Assembly: GCA_005885085.1 (NCBI GenBank)
Contig: VAXY01000088.1
Coordinates: forward strand, 9,232 to 30,360
DNA: 21,129 nucleotides
Direction: 5' to 3'
DNA from: Actinomycetota bacterium
Lineage (GTDB): Bacteria; Actinomycetota; Thermoleophilia; Gaiellales; Gaiellaceae
The position numbers and the translations under genes were made by a program. Positions 1-7,349 of the stretch are shown in pieces (the stretch's first letter is position 1; every line of letters begins with the position of its first letter). The notes under the pieces were generated by a model. It saw nothing but the letters and a program-made list of their open reading frames with translations. It did no database searches and had not been told where the DNA came from.

Positions 1-1
1 C

Positions 2-382
2 AGCCTCGTGATGTCCCCGTCGAGCGTGCTCACCGTACGGACGCCCCGACTGAAGTACATGGAATGGCTGCTGCGGCGACTGCGCGAAGCCGATTTCTCG
101 GCCGAGCAGACCTATCACGCATACCACGCGCTGGACAGCCATATCCTGGGATTCACGCTGTGGCAGCTCGGTCATTCGGCCGGCGCGGACACGATCGCCG
201 GCGCGCGGGACTTTGCAGACTTCGCAGCGGCGTTCGCGCAGGAGCTGCGGGCCGACGGCTACGCGTACCTCGCCGAGCACGCCGAGCAGCACATGGCTGG
301 GGCAGGCGGCGGTGAGCAGGAGTTCGAGTTCGGGCTCGACCTGATTCTGGACGGGCTCAAGCGGGGCCGCGGGACCGGCTGA
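2..382 (+). CDS. TetR/AcrR-type transcriptional regulator, C-terminal part (5' end outside window)
   Basis: The reading frame is open from the first bases of the window, so the gene starts upstream; the in-frame GTG at 8 is probably internal. The visible part looks like the ligand-binding and dimerisation half of a TetR-family repressor: a Pro-rich turn, then LKYMEWLLRRLREADFS, a helix containing AYHALDSHILGFTLWQLG, and a closing helix with FEFGLDLILDGLKRG. These resemble the last helices of TetR C-terminal domains. The N-terminal helix-turn-helix is not in the window, so the family call rests on the C-terminal pattern alone. The gene ends in TGA at 380-382, six bases before an inverted repeat that could terminate it. 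The target cannot be inferred. Confidence 0.7.
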   Translation, partial: SLVMSPSSVLTVRTPRLKYMEWLLRRLREADFSAEQTYHAYHALDSHILGFTLWQLGHSAGADTIAGARDFADFAAAFAQELRADGYAYLAEHAEQHMAGAGGGEQEFEFGLDLILDGLKRGRGTG

Positions 383-387
383 CTGCC

Positions 388-417
388 GGGGTCTGACCCC
401 GGAAGGGGTCAGACCCC
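388..417. repeat. Inverted repeat GGGGTCTGACCCC, copy 1
   Basis: A 13-nt arm (388-400, GGGGTCTGACCCC) and its exact reverse complement (405-417) flank the loop GGAA. It lies directly after the TetR-like gene and before the convergent end of the aldo/keto reductase gene. RNA from either strand would form a strong GC-rich hairpin, but no T-tract follows. Two further copies lie at 6731-6768 and 12477-12505, so this is a dispersed repeat as well as a possible bidirectional terminator. Confidence 0.9.
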
Positions 418-448
418 AGCCTTCAGCGCAGCTCCGTCGGCTACGGCC

Positions 449-1360
449 TTAGGAGAAGAGAGACACGAGCCTACGGTTGGTCGTCAGCCCCTCCATGGCC
501 TCTTCCGCCGGCTCCGACGCGAACCGGCGCGCGGCGTCGAGCACCTTCGGCACCAGCTCGATGTCGCCGGCTGTGTTGAGGAAGATGCCGGGCCGGCTGA
601 GCACCCAATGCACGGCGAGGTCGATGTCCGCCTGCTCGCGGAGCGGCTCGTACCACGTGGCCGCCGTCTGCGCGCGGCCGTCCCACGGCGCCAGGCTGAT
701 GCTCTTGATCGTCTGCACCGCGACGCCGCGTTCGCCGCACAGCGCCATCAACGCTTCGAAGTCGGCGGCGTAGCGAGGATCGCGCATCTGGATGTAGCTG
801 TACGGGAGCAGGACCGAGTCGAACGGAAAGCGCTCGAGGCTGCGGAGGTGCATCTTCGCGACCGTGAGCCCGTGCCCCGTGACGCCGATGAAGCGGATCA
901 GCCCCTCGTCGCGGGCCTCTTTCACAGCCTCGATCGCTCCGCCTTCCCGCAGCGCGAACTCCCACTCGATCACGTCGACCAGGTTGTGCAGTTGGAGCAG
1001 GTCGATCCGCTCGACGCCGAGACGGTCGAGCGAGCGGCGAATCTCCTCGCGCGCGCCGCTGTAGTCGCGCTTGCCGGTCTTCGTCGCGAGGAAGAACCGG
1101 TTGCGATCACGGGCGAGCCACGGTGCGACCCGGAGCTCCGAGTCGCCGTAGGAGGCGGCGGTGTCGATGTGGTTCACGCCGTGCTCGAGCAAGATCTCGA
1201 GCGTTGCGTCCGCCTCCGCCTGTGAGACCGAGCCGAGCGCGGCGGCGCCGAAGATCGTGCGCGTGCTCTCGTGGCCGGTCTTGCCGAACGGCGCAGTGGC
1301 GATCACCGTTCTACCGTACTTGCTCTCGAGGGCCCCCCGAAGGAGCGCGGATTTGGCCAC
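449..1360 (-). CDS. Aldo/keto reductase
   Basis: A 303-residue cytoplasmic (beta/alpha)8 oxidoreductase, expected to reduce carbonyls with NAD(P)H. The family tetrad can be placed: Asp66 and Tyr71 in HIDTAASYGDSE, Lys94 in FLATKTGKRD, and His125 in LLQLHNL. The later VTGHG and VQTIKS segments fit strands of the barrel. The length is normal for the family. I chose the GTG at 1360 because the transcript has GAGGGAG just upstream with about 5 nt spacing; an internal GTG at 1306 lacks such a site but would still retain the barrel. The gene is divergent from the alpha/beta hydrolase gene across 108 bp. The substrate is unknown, as nothing in the neighbours points to a pathway. Confidence 0.9.
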   Translation of the reverse strand: MAKSALLRGALESKYGRTVIATAPFGKTGHESTRTIFGAAALGSVSQAEADATLEILLEHGVNHIDTAASYGDSELRVAPWLARDRNRFFLATKTGKRDYSGAREEIRRSLDRLGVERIDLLQLHNLVDVIEWEFALREGGAIEAVKEARDEGLIRFIGVTGHGLTVAKMHLRSLERFPFDSVLLPYSYIQMRDPRYAADFEALMALCGERGVAVQTIKSISLAPWDGRAQTAATWYEPLREQADIDLAVHWVLSRPGIFLNTAGDIELVPKVLDAARRFASEPAEEAMEGLTTNRRLVSLFS

Positions 1361-1433
1361 CGGGCTCCCTCGCGCGTGTAACAGAGGTACTGCGCGTGCG
1401 CGGCGCCGATCCGGCGCTGACTTCAGACCTGAC

Positions 1434-1460
1434 TATCGTGAATGCGTGGCCGTCGAGGAG
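1434..1460 (+). promoter_or_regulatory. Candidate -10 and Shine-Dalgarno for the hydrolase-lipid synthase pair
   Basis: TATCGT (1434-1439) fits the actinobacterial -10 pattern TANNNT, and would place transcription start near 1446. GAGGAG (1455-1460) lies 8 nt before the ATG at 1469 and is a good Shine-Dalgarno. I see no convincing -35. A seven-codon reading frame starting with GTG at 1446 ends in TGA at 1467-1469, sharing one base with the hydrolase ATG. Confidence 0.4.
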
Positions 1461-1468
1461 ATCGCCTG

Positions 1469-2404
1469 ATGAGGCGCTGGCTTCGGCGTGTCGCCGTTGC
1501 GCTCGGCGCTCTCGTTGTGCTCCTGACGTTTGCCTCGCTCGCATACAACGCCGTGACATCGGGGCGCGAGGTGCCGGCGACGAAGCTCTACGCCGGCCCG
1601 TTCGTGCGGATCGACGGCACGACCCTTTCCTACCGCCGGTGGGGAGCGAGTGGGACGCCCATCGTCCTGCTCGGCGGGTTCATCGAGCCGGCCTGGGTGT
1701 GGCACGAGGTCGGGCCGCTTCTGGCCAGGCGGCACCGAGTCTACGCACTGGATCTGCCGCCGTTCGGCTATTCGCAACGCCGCGGGCCGTACACAATCGG
1801 CCATTGGGCTCGCCTCGTACAGGATTTCGACGCGCACTTTCAGCTCGTAAGGCCGACGCTCGTGGGCCATTCCCTCGGAGCCGCCGTCGTGGTCTCGATC
1901 GGCGCAAACGAACCGCGGCACACTTCGCGGATCGTGCTGCTCGACGGTGACGCGAGGCCTGGCGGAGGCCCTGGGGGCTGGATCTCGGACCTGCTCGTTC
2001 CGCCGTGGTACACGAGCATCTACCGCATCGCCACCGGGTCCGACTGGATCTTTCGGCGAGCCCTGAAGAGCGCCTGGGGCGCGGGAACGCCGCCGTACTC
2101 GAACGCGTTCCTCGACTACTGGGAGCGGCCCTTCCGGGTCAGCGGGAGCGCCGCGGCTTTCCGCTCCATGCTCGGCCACGGGATCCAGGGCGTGTCGGCA
2201 GCGACGCTGCGACGTGTCCGCGTCCCACGCATCGTGCTGTGGGGTGCGCAGGACAAGGTCGACTCGCCGGAGGCCGGGCGGCGGACGGCCGCCCTGCTGC
2301 GTGCGCGTTTCGTCGTCGTGCCGAGTGCGGGCCATCTCTCCCTGCTGCAGGCGCCGACGGCGGTGGCTCGAGCGATCGCGCGATTCGTCGGGGGCGCACC
2401 GTGA
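1469..2404 (+). CDS. Membrane-anchored alpha/beta hydrolase
   Basis: A 311-residue hydrolase with an N-terminal membrane anchor (about residues 8-26) preceded by arginines, so the catalytic domain probably lies outside the membrane. Serine hydrolase signatures are in order: VLLGGF for the oxyanion region, nucleophile Ser135 in GHSLG, Asp262 in WGAQDKVD, and His289 in SAGHLSL. The start at ATG 1469 is preferred to ATG 1442 because GAGGAG lies 8 nt upstream of it. Its last four bases (GTGA, 2401-2404) are shared with the start of the DUF2156 lipid-modifying gene, so the two are translationally coupled. Known aminoacyl-phosphatidylglycerol hydrolases are alpha/beta hydrolases encoded beside the synthase; this role is inferred from context, and a general esterase is the alternative. 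Confidence 0.85.
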   Translation: MRRWLRRVAVALGALVVLLTFASLAYNAVTSGREVPATKLYAGPFVRIDGTTLSYRRWGASGTPIVLLGGFIEPAWVWHEVGPLLARRHRVYALDLPPFGYSQRRGPYTIGHWARLVQDFDAHFQLVRPTLVGHSLGAAVVVSIGANEPRHTSRIVLLDGDARPGGGPGGWISDLLVPPWYTSIYRIATGSDWIFRRALKSAWGAGTPPYSNAFLDYWERPFRVSGSAAAFRSMLGHGIQGVSAATLRRVRVPRIVLWGAQDKVDSPEAGRRTAALLRARFVVVPSAGHLSLLQAPTAVARAIARFVGGAP

Positions 2405-4341
2405 CCCCGATTCGGATCGAACGCCATGAGCTCGGTGTTCGCCTCTACGTGTTCCGCGTCCGGCTCCACGAGTGGCATCTCGGCGCCGCGATCCTGCTGG
2501 CCGTCGTCGTCGGTGCGCTCGTGGGCTTCGTCCACTTCACGTTCACGGCGACGTTGGCAGGGTTCGCGGGCCTCTGGCTGCTCGTCAAGGATTGGCACGA
2601 TCTGATCCCGTCACGCCGCGACACGGCCTCGTGGCGACTGGGCGTGCACCGGCGACCACACCCGTTGCGCGCACTGCATCGTGCCGACCCGCTGCCGACC
2701 GTCGCCGCACTCACGGCGGTGCTGGTGGCGGCAATCAATCTCGCCTCCGCGTTCACGCCGAACGTGAAGTGGCGAGGGCATGCGCTGCTCCATGTCGAGT
2801 CGGTGGCCGCCCTTCGCGCGTCGCACGCTCTTGCGATCCCCGCCGCGGCGATGCTGCTCGTGACGGCCGTCTACCTGCGCCGCCGCCGGCGCCGCGCGGT
2901 CTACCTCGCGATCGCGCTGCTCGTCGCGCTCGGGATTCTCAATCTGACGAAGGGGCTGGACTTCGAGGAGGCGGCCGTCGACTTCGCCGCCGCCGCGTTG
3001 CTCTGGACCGGACGTGGCTCGTTCTACGTCCAACACGACCCGCTCACCTTTCGCGGCGCGCTCTGGCGTGTCCCAGTGCTGGTGCTCGGCTGTGTGCTCA
3101 TCGCAGGGATCGGGGTGTGGATCGCTGCCCCCGCTCACACGGCTTTCGGAACGATCGTGCGCGAGGCGGGCGACCTGCTCGTCTGGCAGCGGGGGCCCCT
3201 GACGTTTCGCGACGACGTCGGGCGCCTGGATCTCGCGGTCGGCGCGATCAGCATCCTGACCGTGTTGGCCTGCGCGTACATGCTGTTTCGGCCGCTGGCC
3301 GCGCCGCGCAGCCTTCCCGACTCCGAGCTCCGCGAGGCGGCCGTCGACCTCGTACGCGCGCACGGCACCGACACGCTCGCGTACTTCAAGCTGCGACACG
3401 ACAAGCATTACTTGTTCTCTTCCGACCGCAAGGCCTTCCTCGGCTACCAGGTGAGGAACCGCGTCCTGCTCGTCTCGGGCGACCCGGTCGGCCCGCCGGA
3501 CTCACTCCCCGCCTTGCTCGGCGAGTTGAGCGCATTCGCCGAACGGCGCGCACTCCACGTCGCCGCGCTCGGTGTCAGCGAGGGGATGCGGAGCACGTTC
3601 GAGCAGCTCGGCCTGCGCGCGCTGTACATCGGCGACGAGGCGATCGTGGAGACCGAGGGCTTCTCACTCGAAGGAAGGGCGATTCGCAAAGTGCGCCAAT
3701 CCGTCGCACGGCTCGAGAAGGCCGGCTATCGGGCAGAGCTGCGCGACGTGTCCTCGATCGACGAGGCGACGGCGGCCGAGCTCGAACGCATCTCGCGCAA
3801 CTGGCGCAGTGGCCGGTCCGAGCGCGGGTTCTCGATGACGCTGGACGCCCTGCGCCGGGAGGACCAGGGTGACACGGTCGTGGTGATCGCGCGCGATCGG
3901 GACGGCAACGCTCGCGGTTTCCTGCACTTCGTTCCCAGTTACGGGCGGTCCGCGATGTCGCTTTCGTTCATGCGGCGTGAGCGGGAGACGCCGAACGGGT
4001 TGATGGAGTTCCTCGTTGTTCGATCGATCTTGCTCCTCCGCGAGCGAGGCATCTGCGAGGTGTCGCTGAACTTCGCGGCGTTCGCACAGCTCATCCATCG
4101 ACCACGGGGCCACACGCAGCGTGTGCTGGGGCAGCTGCTCTCGTTGGGCGACGCGTTCGTCCAGATCGAGAGCCTCTACCGCTTCAACGCGAAGTTCTTC
4201 CCGCGCTGGGAGCCGCGCTACTTCCTCTTCGAACGAAGGCTTGGCTTGCCACGCGCAGGGTTGGCGGCGCTCTGGGCCGAGGGACAGGTACCGCAACCGC
4301 AGCTTGGCGGCCGGAGGCCCAAGACTCCACAGATCCAATAG
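2401..4341 (+). CDS. DUF2156 / MprF-type aminoacyl-phosphatidylglycerol synthase (membrane protein)
   Basis: A 646-residue protein. The first ~300 residues hold several hydrophobic segments (about 28-45, 50-63, 100-118, 143-158, 168-180, 228-246, 280-297). From about residue 307 to 600 there is a soluble DUF2156 (LPG synthase C-terminal) domain, which has a tandem GNAT-like fold. Typical elements are DTLAYFKLRHDKHYLFS, FLGYQVRNRVLLVSGDPVGP, and near the end a Phe/Tyr-rich LYRFNAKFFPRWEPRY. The family transfers an aminoacyl group from tRNA to phosphatidylglycerol on the inner membrane face, lowering surface charge. There are fewer membrane segments than in full MprF with its flippase domain. 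The start is the GTG at 2401, inside the hydrolase stop. The amino acid transferred (Lys, Ala or other) cannot be told from sequence. Confidence 0.85.
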   Translation: MTPIRIERHELGVRLYVFRVRLHEWHLGAAILLAVVVGALVGFVHFTFTATLAGFAGLWLLVKDWHDLIPSRRDTASWRLGVHRRPHPLRALHRADPLPTVAALTAVLVAAINLASAFTPNVKWRGHALLHVESVAALRASHALAIPAAAMLLVTAVYLRRRRRRAVYLAIALLVALGILNLTKGLDFEEAAVDFAAAALLWTGRGSFYVQHDPLTFRGALWRVPVLVLGCVLIAGIGVWIAAPAHTAFGTIVREAGDLLVWQRGPLTFRDDVGRLDLAVGAISILTVLACAYMLFRPLAAPRSLPDSELREAAVDLVRAHGTDTLAYFKLRHDKHYLFSSDRKAFLGYQVRNRVLLVSGDPVGPPDSLPALLGELSAFAERRALHVAALGVSEGMRSTFEQLGLRALYIGDEAIVETEGFSLEGRAIRKVRQSVARLEKAGYRAELRDVSSIDEATAAELERISRNWRSGRSERGFSMTLDALRREDQGDTVVVIARDRDGNARGFLHFVPSYGRSAMSLSFMRRERETPNGLMEFLVVRSILLLRERGICEVSLNFAAFAQLIHRPRGHTQRVLGQLLSLGDAFVQIESLYRFNAKFFPRWEPRYFLFERRLGLPRAGLAALWAEGQVPQPQLGGRRPKTPQIQ

Positions 4342-4430
4342 CGAAGAGAGATTCGCGCAGCTTCCGGGCAGAAACCTACCGACAATTCCTCTGATTGATT
4401 CGTCAGTCAATTCGGCCGTTTCACGGGCAG

Positions 4431-4496
4431 TTGCAAGGTGAATAAAACGCAGTAATACTGCGCGCGCTTTTACCCCGCCCAACACTCGCCAGGAGG
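4431..4496 (+). promoter_or_regulatory. Sigma70-like promoter with inverted repeat over the -10, and strong Shine-Dalgarno
   Basis: TTGCAA (4431-4436) is followed, after 16 nt, by TAATAC (4453-4458), a good -35/-10 pair in an AT-richer patch. The -10 lies inside a perfect inverted repeat, CGCAGTA-A-TACTGCG (4448-4462), that could be an operator. A second, imperfect dyad, ATTGATTCGTCAGTCAAT, lies further upstream near 4395-4412. AGGAGG (4491-4496) lies 7 nt before the ATG at 4504. The 162-base gap before the propeller gene holds nothing else that I can see. Confidence 0.6.
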
Positions 4497-4503
4497 AATC
4501 CGA

Positions 4504-6726
4504 ATGCTCGCTCCGCTCTCACGCGGCGCACTTGTCGTCGTCCTTGCGGCGCTCCTTGTGCCGCTGTTCCTCGGCGGTTCCGCCACCGCGGCGACACCCA
4601 CGGAAGGCGTGATCGGCCCAGGCAGCGGCTCGAACACGGCGTGGGACTTCGCGCCCGTGGGTCCCGGTGTGTCCGCCGGCGGCACGACCGAGACGACGAA
4701 TGAATGCGTGCCGGTGTATTGCGACGCGTACGCCCTAACGGTGACGCTGCCGGACACGGATCCGCAGTTTTACCTCACACACAAGGCGACGCTGACGATC
4801 AACTACACGTGGACGAGCACGGGGCCCGACGACATGGACGTCTTCGCGTTCGCGCCCGACGGCACCGAGAGCGGCCCCGGGTCTCCCGACGACATCAGCA
4901 CCGGGGACGGGGTGGAGGTCCTGAACATCACGAATCCTTCCTCCGGCGTTTGGACAATCGAGTCGTACGTCGGCATCACGGACGAGCCGACGGTGGCGCA
5001 CGCAACGGCGACGCTCACATACGAGAGCGTTCCAGCGCCGCCGAACCCGACGTTGAGCTCGACGGCGCCACGCTTCACCGACGTGTCACCGCCGGCCGGC
5101 TACCAGTCGGTGGACGTCTTGCAACGCCAGAACGCGGGCGAGCCGTCGCTCGGCGTGAACTGGAAGAGCGGCAATGCGATGTACATGGCGGGGACGCAGA
5201 TCTCGAAGGTGTCGTTCGACGATTCCGTGACGCCGAGCAAGGCGACGTGGAAGGACGTCACGCCTCCCCAGCAGGGTGAGGTGAACGAGGACGCGATCGT
5301 CTTCACCGACCCGCTGTTCGGCAGAACGTTTGCCGAGGGGCTCCTGGTCGCCGGCTCGAACGGCTCGATCACGACCGACGACGGCGCCAGCTGGTCGGGG
5401 GCGGCCTTCCCCGTTCCGCACGGACCCGATCACGAGACGGTCGGCGCAGGTCCGTACCATGTGCCCGCTCCGCTCGGCGCCGGGATCAGCGGCTACCCGA
5501 ATGCCGTCTACTACTGCTCGCAGAACATCCTCACGGCCGCGGGTGCGTTCTGCGGCCGCAGCGACAACGGCGGCGTCACGTACAACGTCAGCTCGCATCT
5601 CCTCGGCACGGGCACGCCCTGCGGCTCGATCACCGGGCATGTGAAGGTGGCGCCGGACGGCACCGTCTACGTCCCGCAGCTCAGCTGCAAGCGGCCCGAC
5701 GGCGTGCAGGGGCAGGGGATGGCGGTCAGCGCGGACAATGGCCAGACGTGGACGTACTCGGTCGTGTCCGACAGCACGGCGAAGCCTCCGAACCACGGCT
5801 CGGACCCGTCGCTCGGGATCGGTTCCGGGAACACCGTCTACTACGGCTACGAGGCCGGTGACGGACACCCGCGCATCGCGGTCAGCCGCGATCACGGCCA
5901 GACGTGGTCAGCATCGGTGGACGTCGGCACGTCCTACGGGATCCAGAACACGAAGTTCCCGGAGGTCGTCGTCGGAGATGACGACCGCGCAGCGTTCGCG
6001 TTCCTCGGCACCCCGAGCGCCGGCGACGACCAGGCGGCGGCGTTCACCGGTGTCTGGTCCCTCTATGTCTCCTACTCGTACGACGGCGGCAAGACTTGGA
6101 CGACCGTGGACGCAACTCCCGGTAATCCGATCCAGCGCGGTTGCATCTGGAACGGCGGGGGCTCGAACGCATGCCGCAACCTGCTCGACTTCAACGACGC
6201 CTCGATCGACAAGCAGGGACGCGTGCTCGTTGCATACACGGACGGGTGCGCGAACATCGACTACAGCTACTCGACACTCGTCGGTGGAGTCGAGGGCCTG
6301 AAGCACGGCCCCTCGCAGTGCAATACCGATCCGAATGCCTACAAGGGCACCGACAAGGTCAGCTTCGACGGCCTCGTGCGGCAGAGCTGCGGACAGGGCC
6401 TGCTCAGGTCGGCCGATCCGGGGTTCACGTCGGGTTGTCCGGCTCCACGTGTGGTGAGCGTGCATCCACTCCCCAACGCGACCGGCGTCGCAGTCACGAC
6501 GACCGTGACCGCGACGTTCGACGCGCCGCTGACCTCGGCCAACATCACGCTGGCCGACAGCGGCGGCCGTGCCGTCAAGGGCAGCGTCAGCTGCAACTCG
6601 CCGTGCACGACCGTGACGTTCGCACCGTCCAGCCGCCTCAAGAGGGGGACGGCCTACACCGCGAGAGCGACCGGGTCGAATGCGTCGGGCCAGGGCTCGA
6701 CGACCTGGACGTTCACGACGAAGTAG
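4504..6726 (+). CDS. Secreted Asp-box (BNR) beta-propeller protein with C-terminal Ig-like domain
   Basis: A 740-residue exported protein. Residues 1-30 form a signal peptide (hydrophobic LVVVLAALLVPLFLGG, then an ATA-A cleavage region). Residues ~70-180 are a beta-rich region resembling pre-peptidase or P-domain beta-sandwiches. The middle carries repeated Asp-boxes (S-x-D-x-G-x-T-W): DDGASW (~290), DNGGVTY (~350), DNGQTW (~412), DHGQTW (~462) and DGGKTW (~527), typical of sialidase-like propellers. From ~645 to 740 (APRVVSVHPLPNATGV to STTWTFTTK) there is a Big_5/SbsA-type Ig-like domain. I see no FRIP motif and no clear sialidase catalytic set, so enzymatic activity is unproven; it may be a binding or cell-surface protein. 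It has its own promoter and a strong AGGAGG site, suggesting good expression. Confidence 0.85.
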   Translation: MLAPLSRGALVVVLAALLVPLFLGGSATAATPTEGVIGPGSGSNTAWDFAPVGPGVSAGGTTETTNECVPVYCDAYALTVTLPDTDPQFYLTHKATLTINYTWTSTGPDDMDVFAFAPDGTESGPGSPDDISTGDGVEVLNITNPSSGVWTIESYVGITDEPTVAHATATLTYESVPAPPNPTLSSTAPRFTDVSPPAGYQSVDVLQRQNAGEPSLGVNWKSGNAMYMAGTQISKVSFDDSVTPSKATWKDVTPPQQGEVNEDAIVFTDPLFGRTFAEGLLVAGSNGSITTDDGASWSGAAFPVPHGPDHETVGAGPYHVPAPLGAGISGYPNAVYYCSQNILTAAGAFCGRSDNGGVTYNVSSHLLGTGTPCGSITGHVKVAPDGTVYVPQLSCKRPDGVQGQGMAVSADNGQTWTYSVVSDSTAKPPNHGSDPSLGIGSGNTVYYGYEAGDGHPRIAVSRDHGQTWSASVDVGTSYGIQNTKFPEVVVGDDDRAAFAFLGTPSAGDDQAAAFTGVWSLYVSYSYDGGKTWTTVDATPGNPIQRGCIWNGGGSNACRNLLDFNDASIDKQGRVLVAYTDGCANIDYSYSTLVGGVEGLKHGPSQCNTDPNAYKGTDKVSFDGLVRQSCGQGLLRSADPGFTSGCPAPRVVSVHPLPNATGVAVTTTVTATFDAPLTSANITLADSGGRAVKGSVSCNSPCTTVTFAPSSRLKRGTAYTARATGSNASGQGSTTWTFTTK

Positions 6727-6730
6727 GAGC

Positions 6731-6768
6731 GGGGTCTGACCCCGGCCGGACGGCCGGGGTCAGACCCC
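6731..6768. repeat. Inverted repeat GGGGTCTGACCCC, copy 2 (extended arms)
   Basis: Here the arms are 18 nt: GGGGTCTGACCCCGGCCG (6731-6748) and its exact reverse complement (6751-6768), separated by GA. The element lies 4 bases after the propeller gene's TAG and directly abuts the stop codon (6769-6771) of the convergent small-protein gene. It fills the convergent gap, as expected for a bidirectional terminator. The core is the same as copies 1 and 3, but the stem is five base pairs longer. Confidence 0.9.
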
Positions 6769-7251
6769 TCACTGCTGGCGGGAGCCGCAGTCCTGCAGGC
6801 CGACGGCGTCGAAGCTGTGATTGAGCGGGGCCGAGACCTTCGCCAGCTTCGTCAGCTGGGCGGCGAACCCGGTCTGGTCGCCGGCCGTCGCGGCCGCGAG
6901 CGCGCGGCGCAGCTGGGCATCGGCGGCGTGCAGGAGCCGTAGGGGGCCGGCCATCCTCGCACGACCGTCCGCCGGCACCGGTGTCTTCTCGACCCGGACT
7001 CCCTGGGCGAGCGTCAGCCCGAGGATCGTCCCGAAGTCGTAGGCGTAACGGTGGAGATTTCCCGCGCGCTTCGCCTTCGCCATGTCGGCCTCGAGGCGCT
7101 TGAACCTCGGCGTGTAGGAGCGGCAGATAGCGTTGACGTGAGTGCGATAGGCGGCGAAGTTGGCGTCGGCCGCCGTGGCGCCGAGCGTTGCGGCGAGCGC
7201 GGCGGCCGCAGTGACCAGTCCGAGGCAGATCCGGGCGCTTGCGTGCTTCAT
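6769..7251 (-). CDS. Small exported protein with a cysteine pair, function unknown
   Basis: A 160-residue protein with a signal peptide (MKHASAR then a hydrophobic stretch, with a likely cleavage region after ATAADA). The mature part is mostly helical and charged. It has one cysteine near its start (NAICRSYTP) and one near its end (LQDCGSRQQ), placed so that they could form a disulphide after export. I do not recognise a family with certainty. I chose the ATG at 7251 because AGAGGT lies 8 nt upstream and the signal peptide begins there; an in-frame extension to 7293 would bury the signal sequence. It is divergent from the RDD gene and convergent with the propeller gene, whose terminator-like repeat it shares. 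Confidence 0.7.
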   Translation of the reverse strand: MKHASARICLGLVTAAAALAATLGATAADANFAAYRTHVNAICRSYTPRFKRLEADMAKAKRAGNLHRYAYDFGTILGLTLAQGVRVEKTPVPADGRARMAGPLRLLHAADAQLRRALAAATAGDQTGFAAQLTKLAKVSAPLNHSFDAVGLQDCGSRQQ

Positions 7252-7349
7252 ATGACGACCTCTATCGGTTGTCCGCGCGTGCCCCTTTAGCACGACGCCC
7301 GCAGTGCCGATCTGAGGACCATGAGGAAGCCCGCCGCCCTCCTCCGGCC

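Noticed and set aside
2005..2400. Upstream extension of the lipid synthase frame
   Set aside because: It overlaps the hydrolase catalytic region in another frame; the GTG at 2401 gives a clean membrane-protein start and a 4-nt overlap.
5086..5895. 269-residue minus-strand frame inside the propeller gene
   Set aside because: Arg/Val/Asp-rich, no domain; the plus frame has a signal peptide and Asp-boxes, so this is a shadow.
4504..6726. Calling the propeller protein a sialidase
   Set aside because: Asp-boxes are structural and occur in many non-sialidases; no FRIP motif or catalytic arginine set was found.
7276..7294. Small dyad CGTGC...GCACG in the divergent gap 7252-7349
   Set aside because: Only five base pairs with a seven-base loop; too weak to call an operator or terminator.
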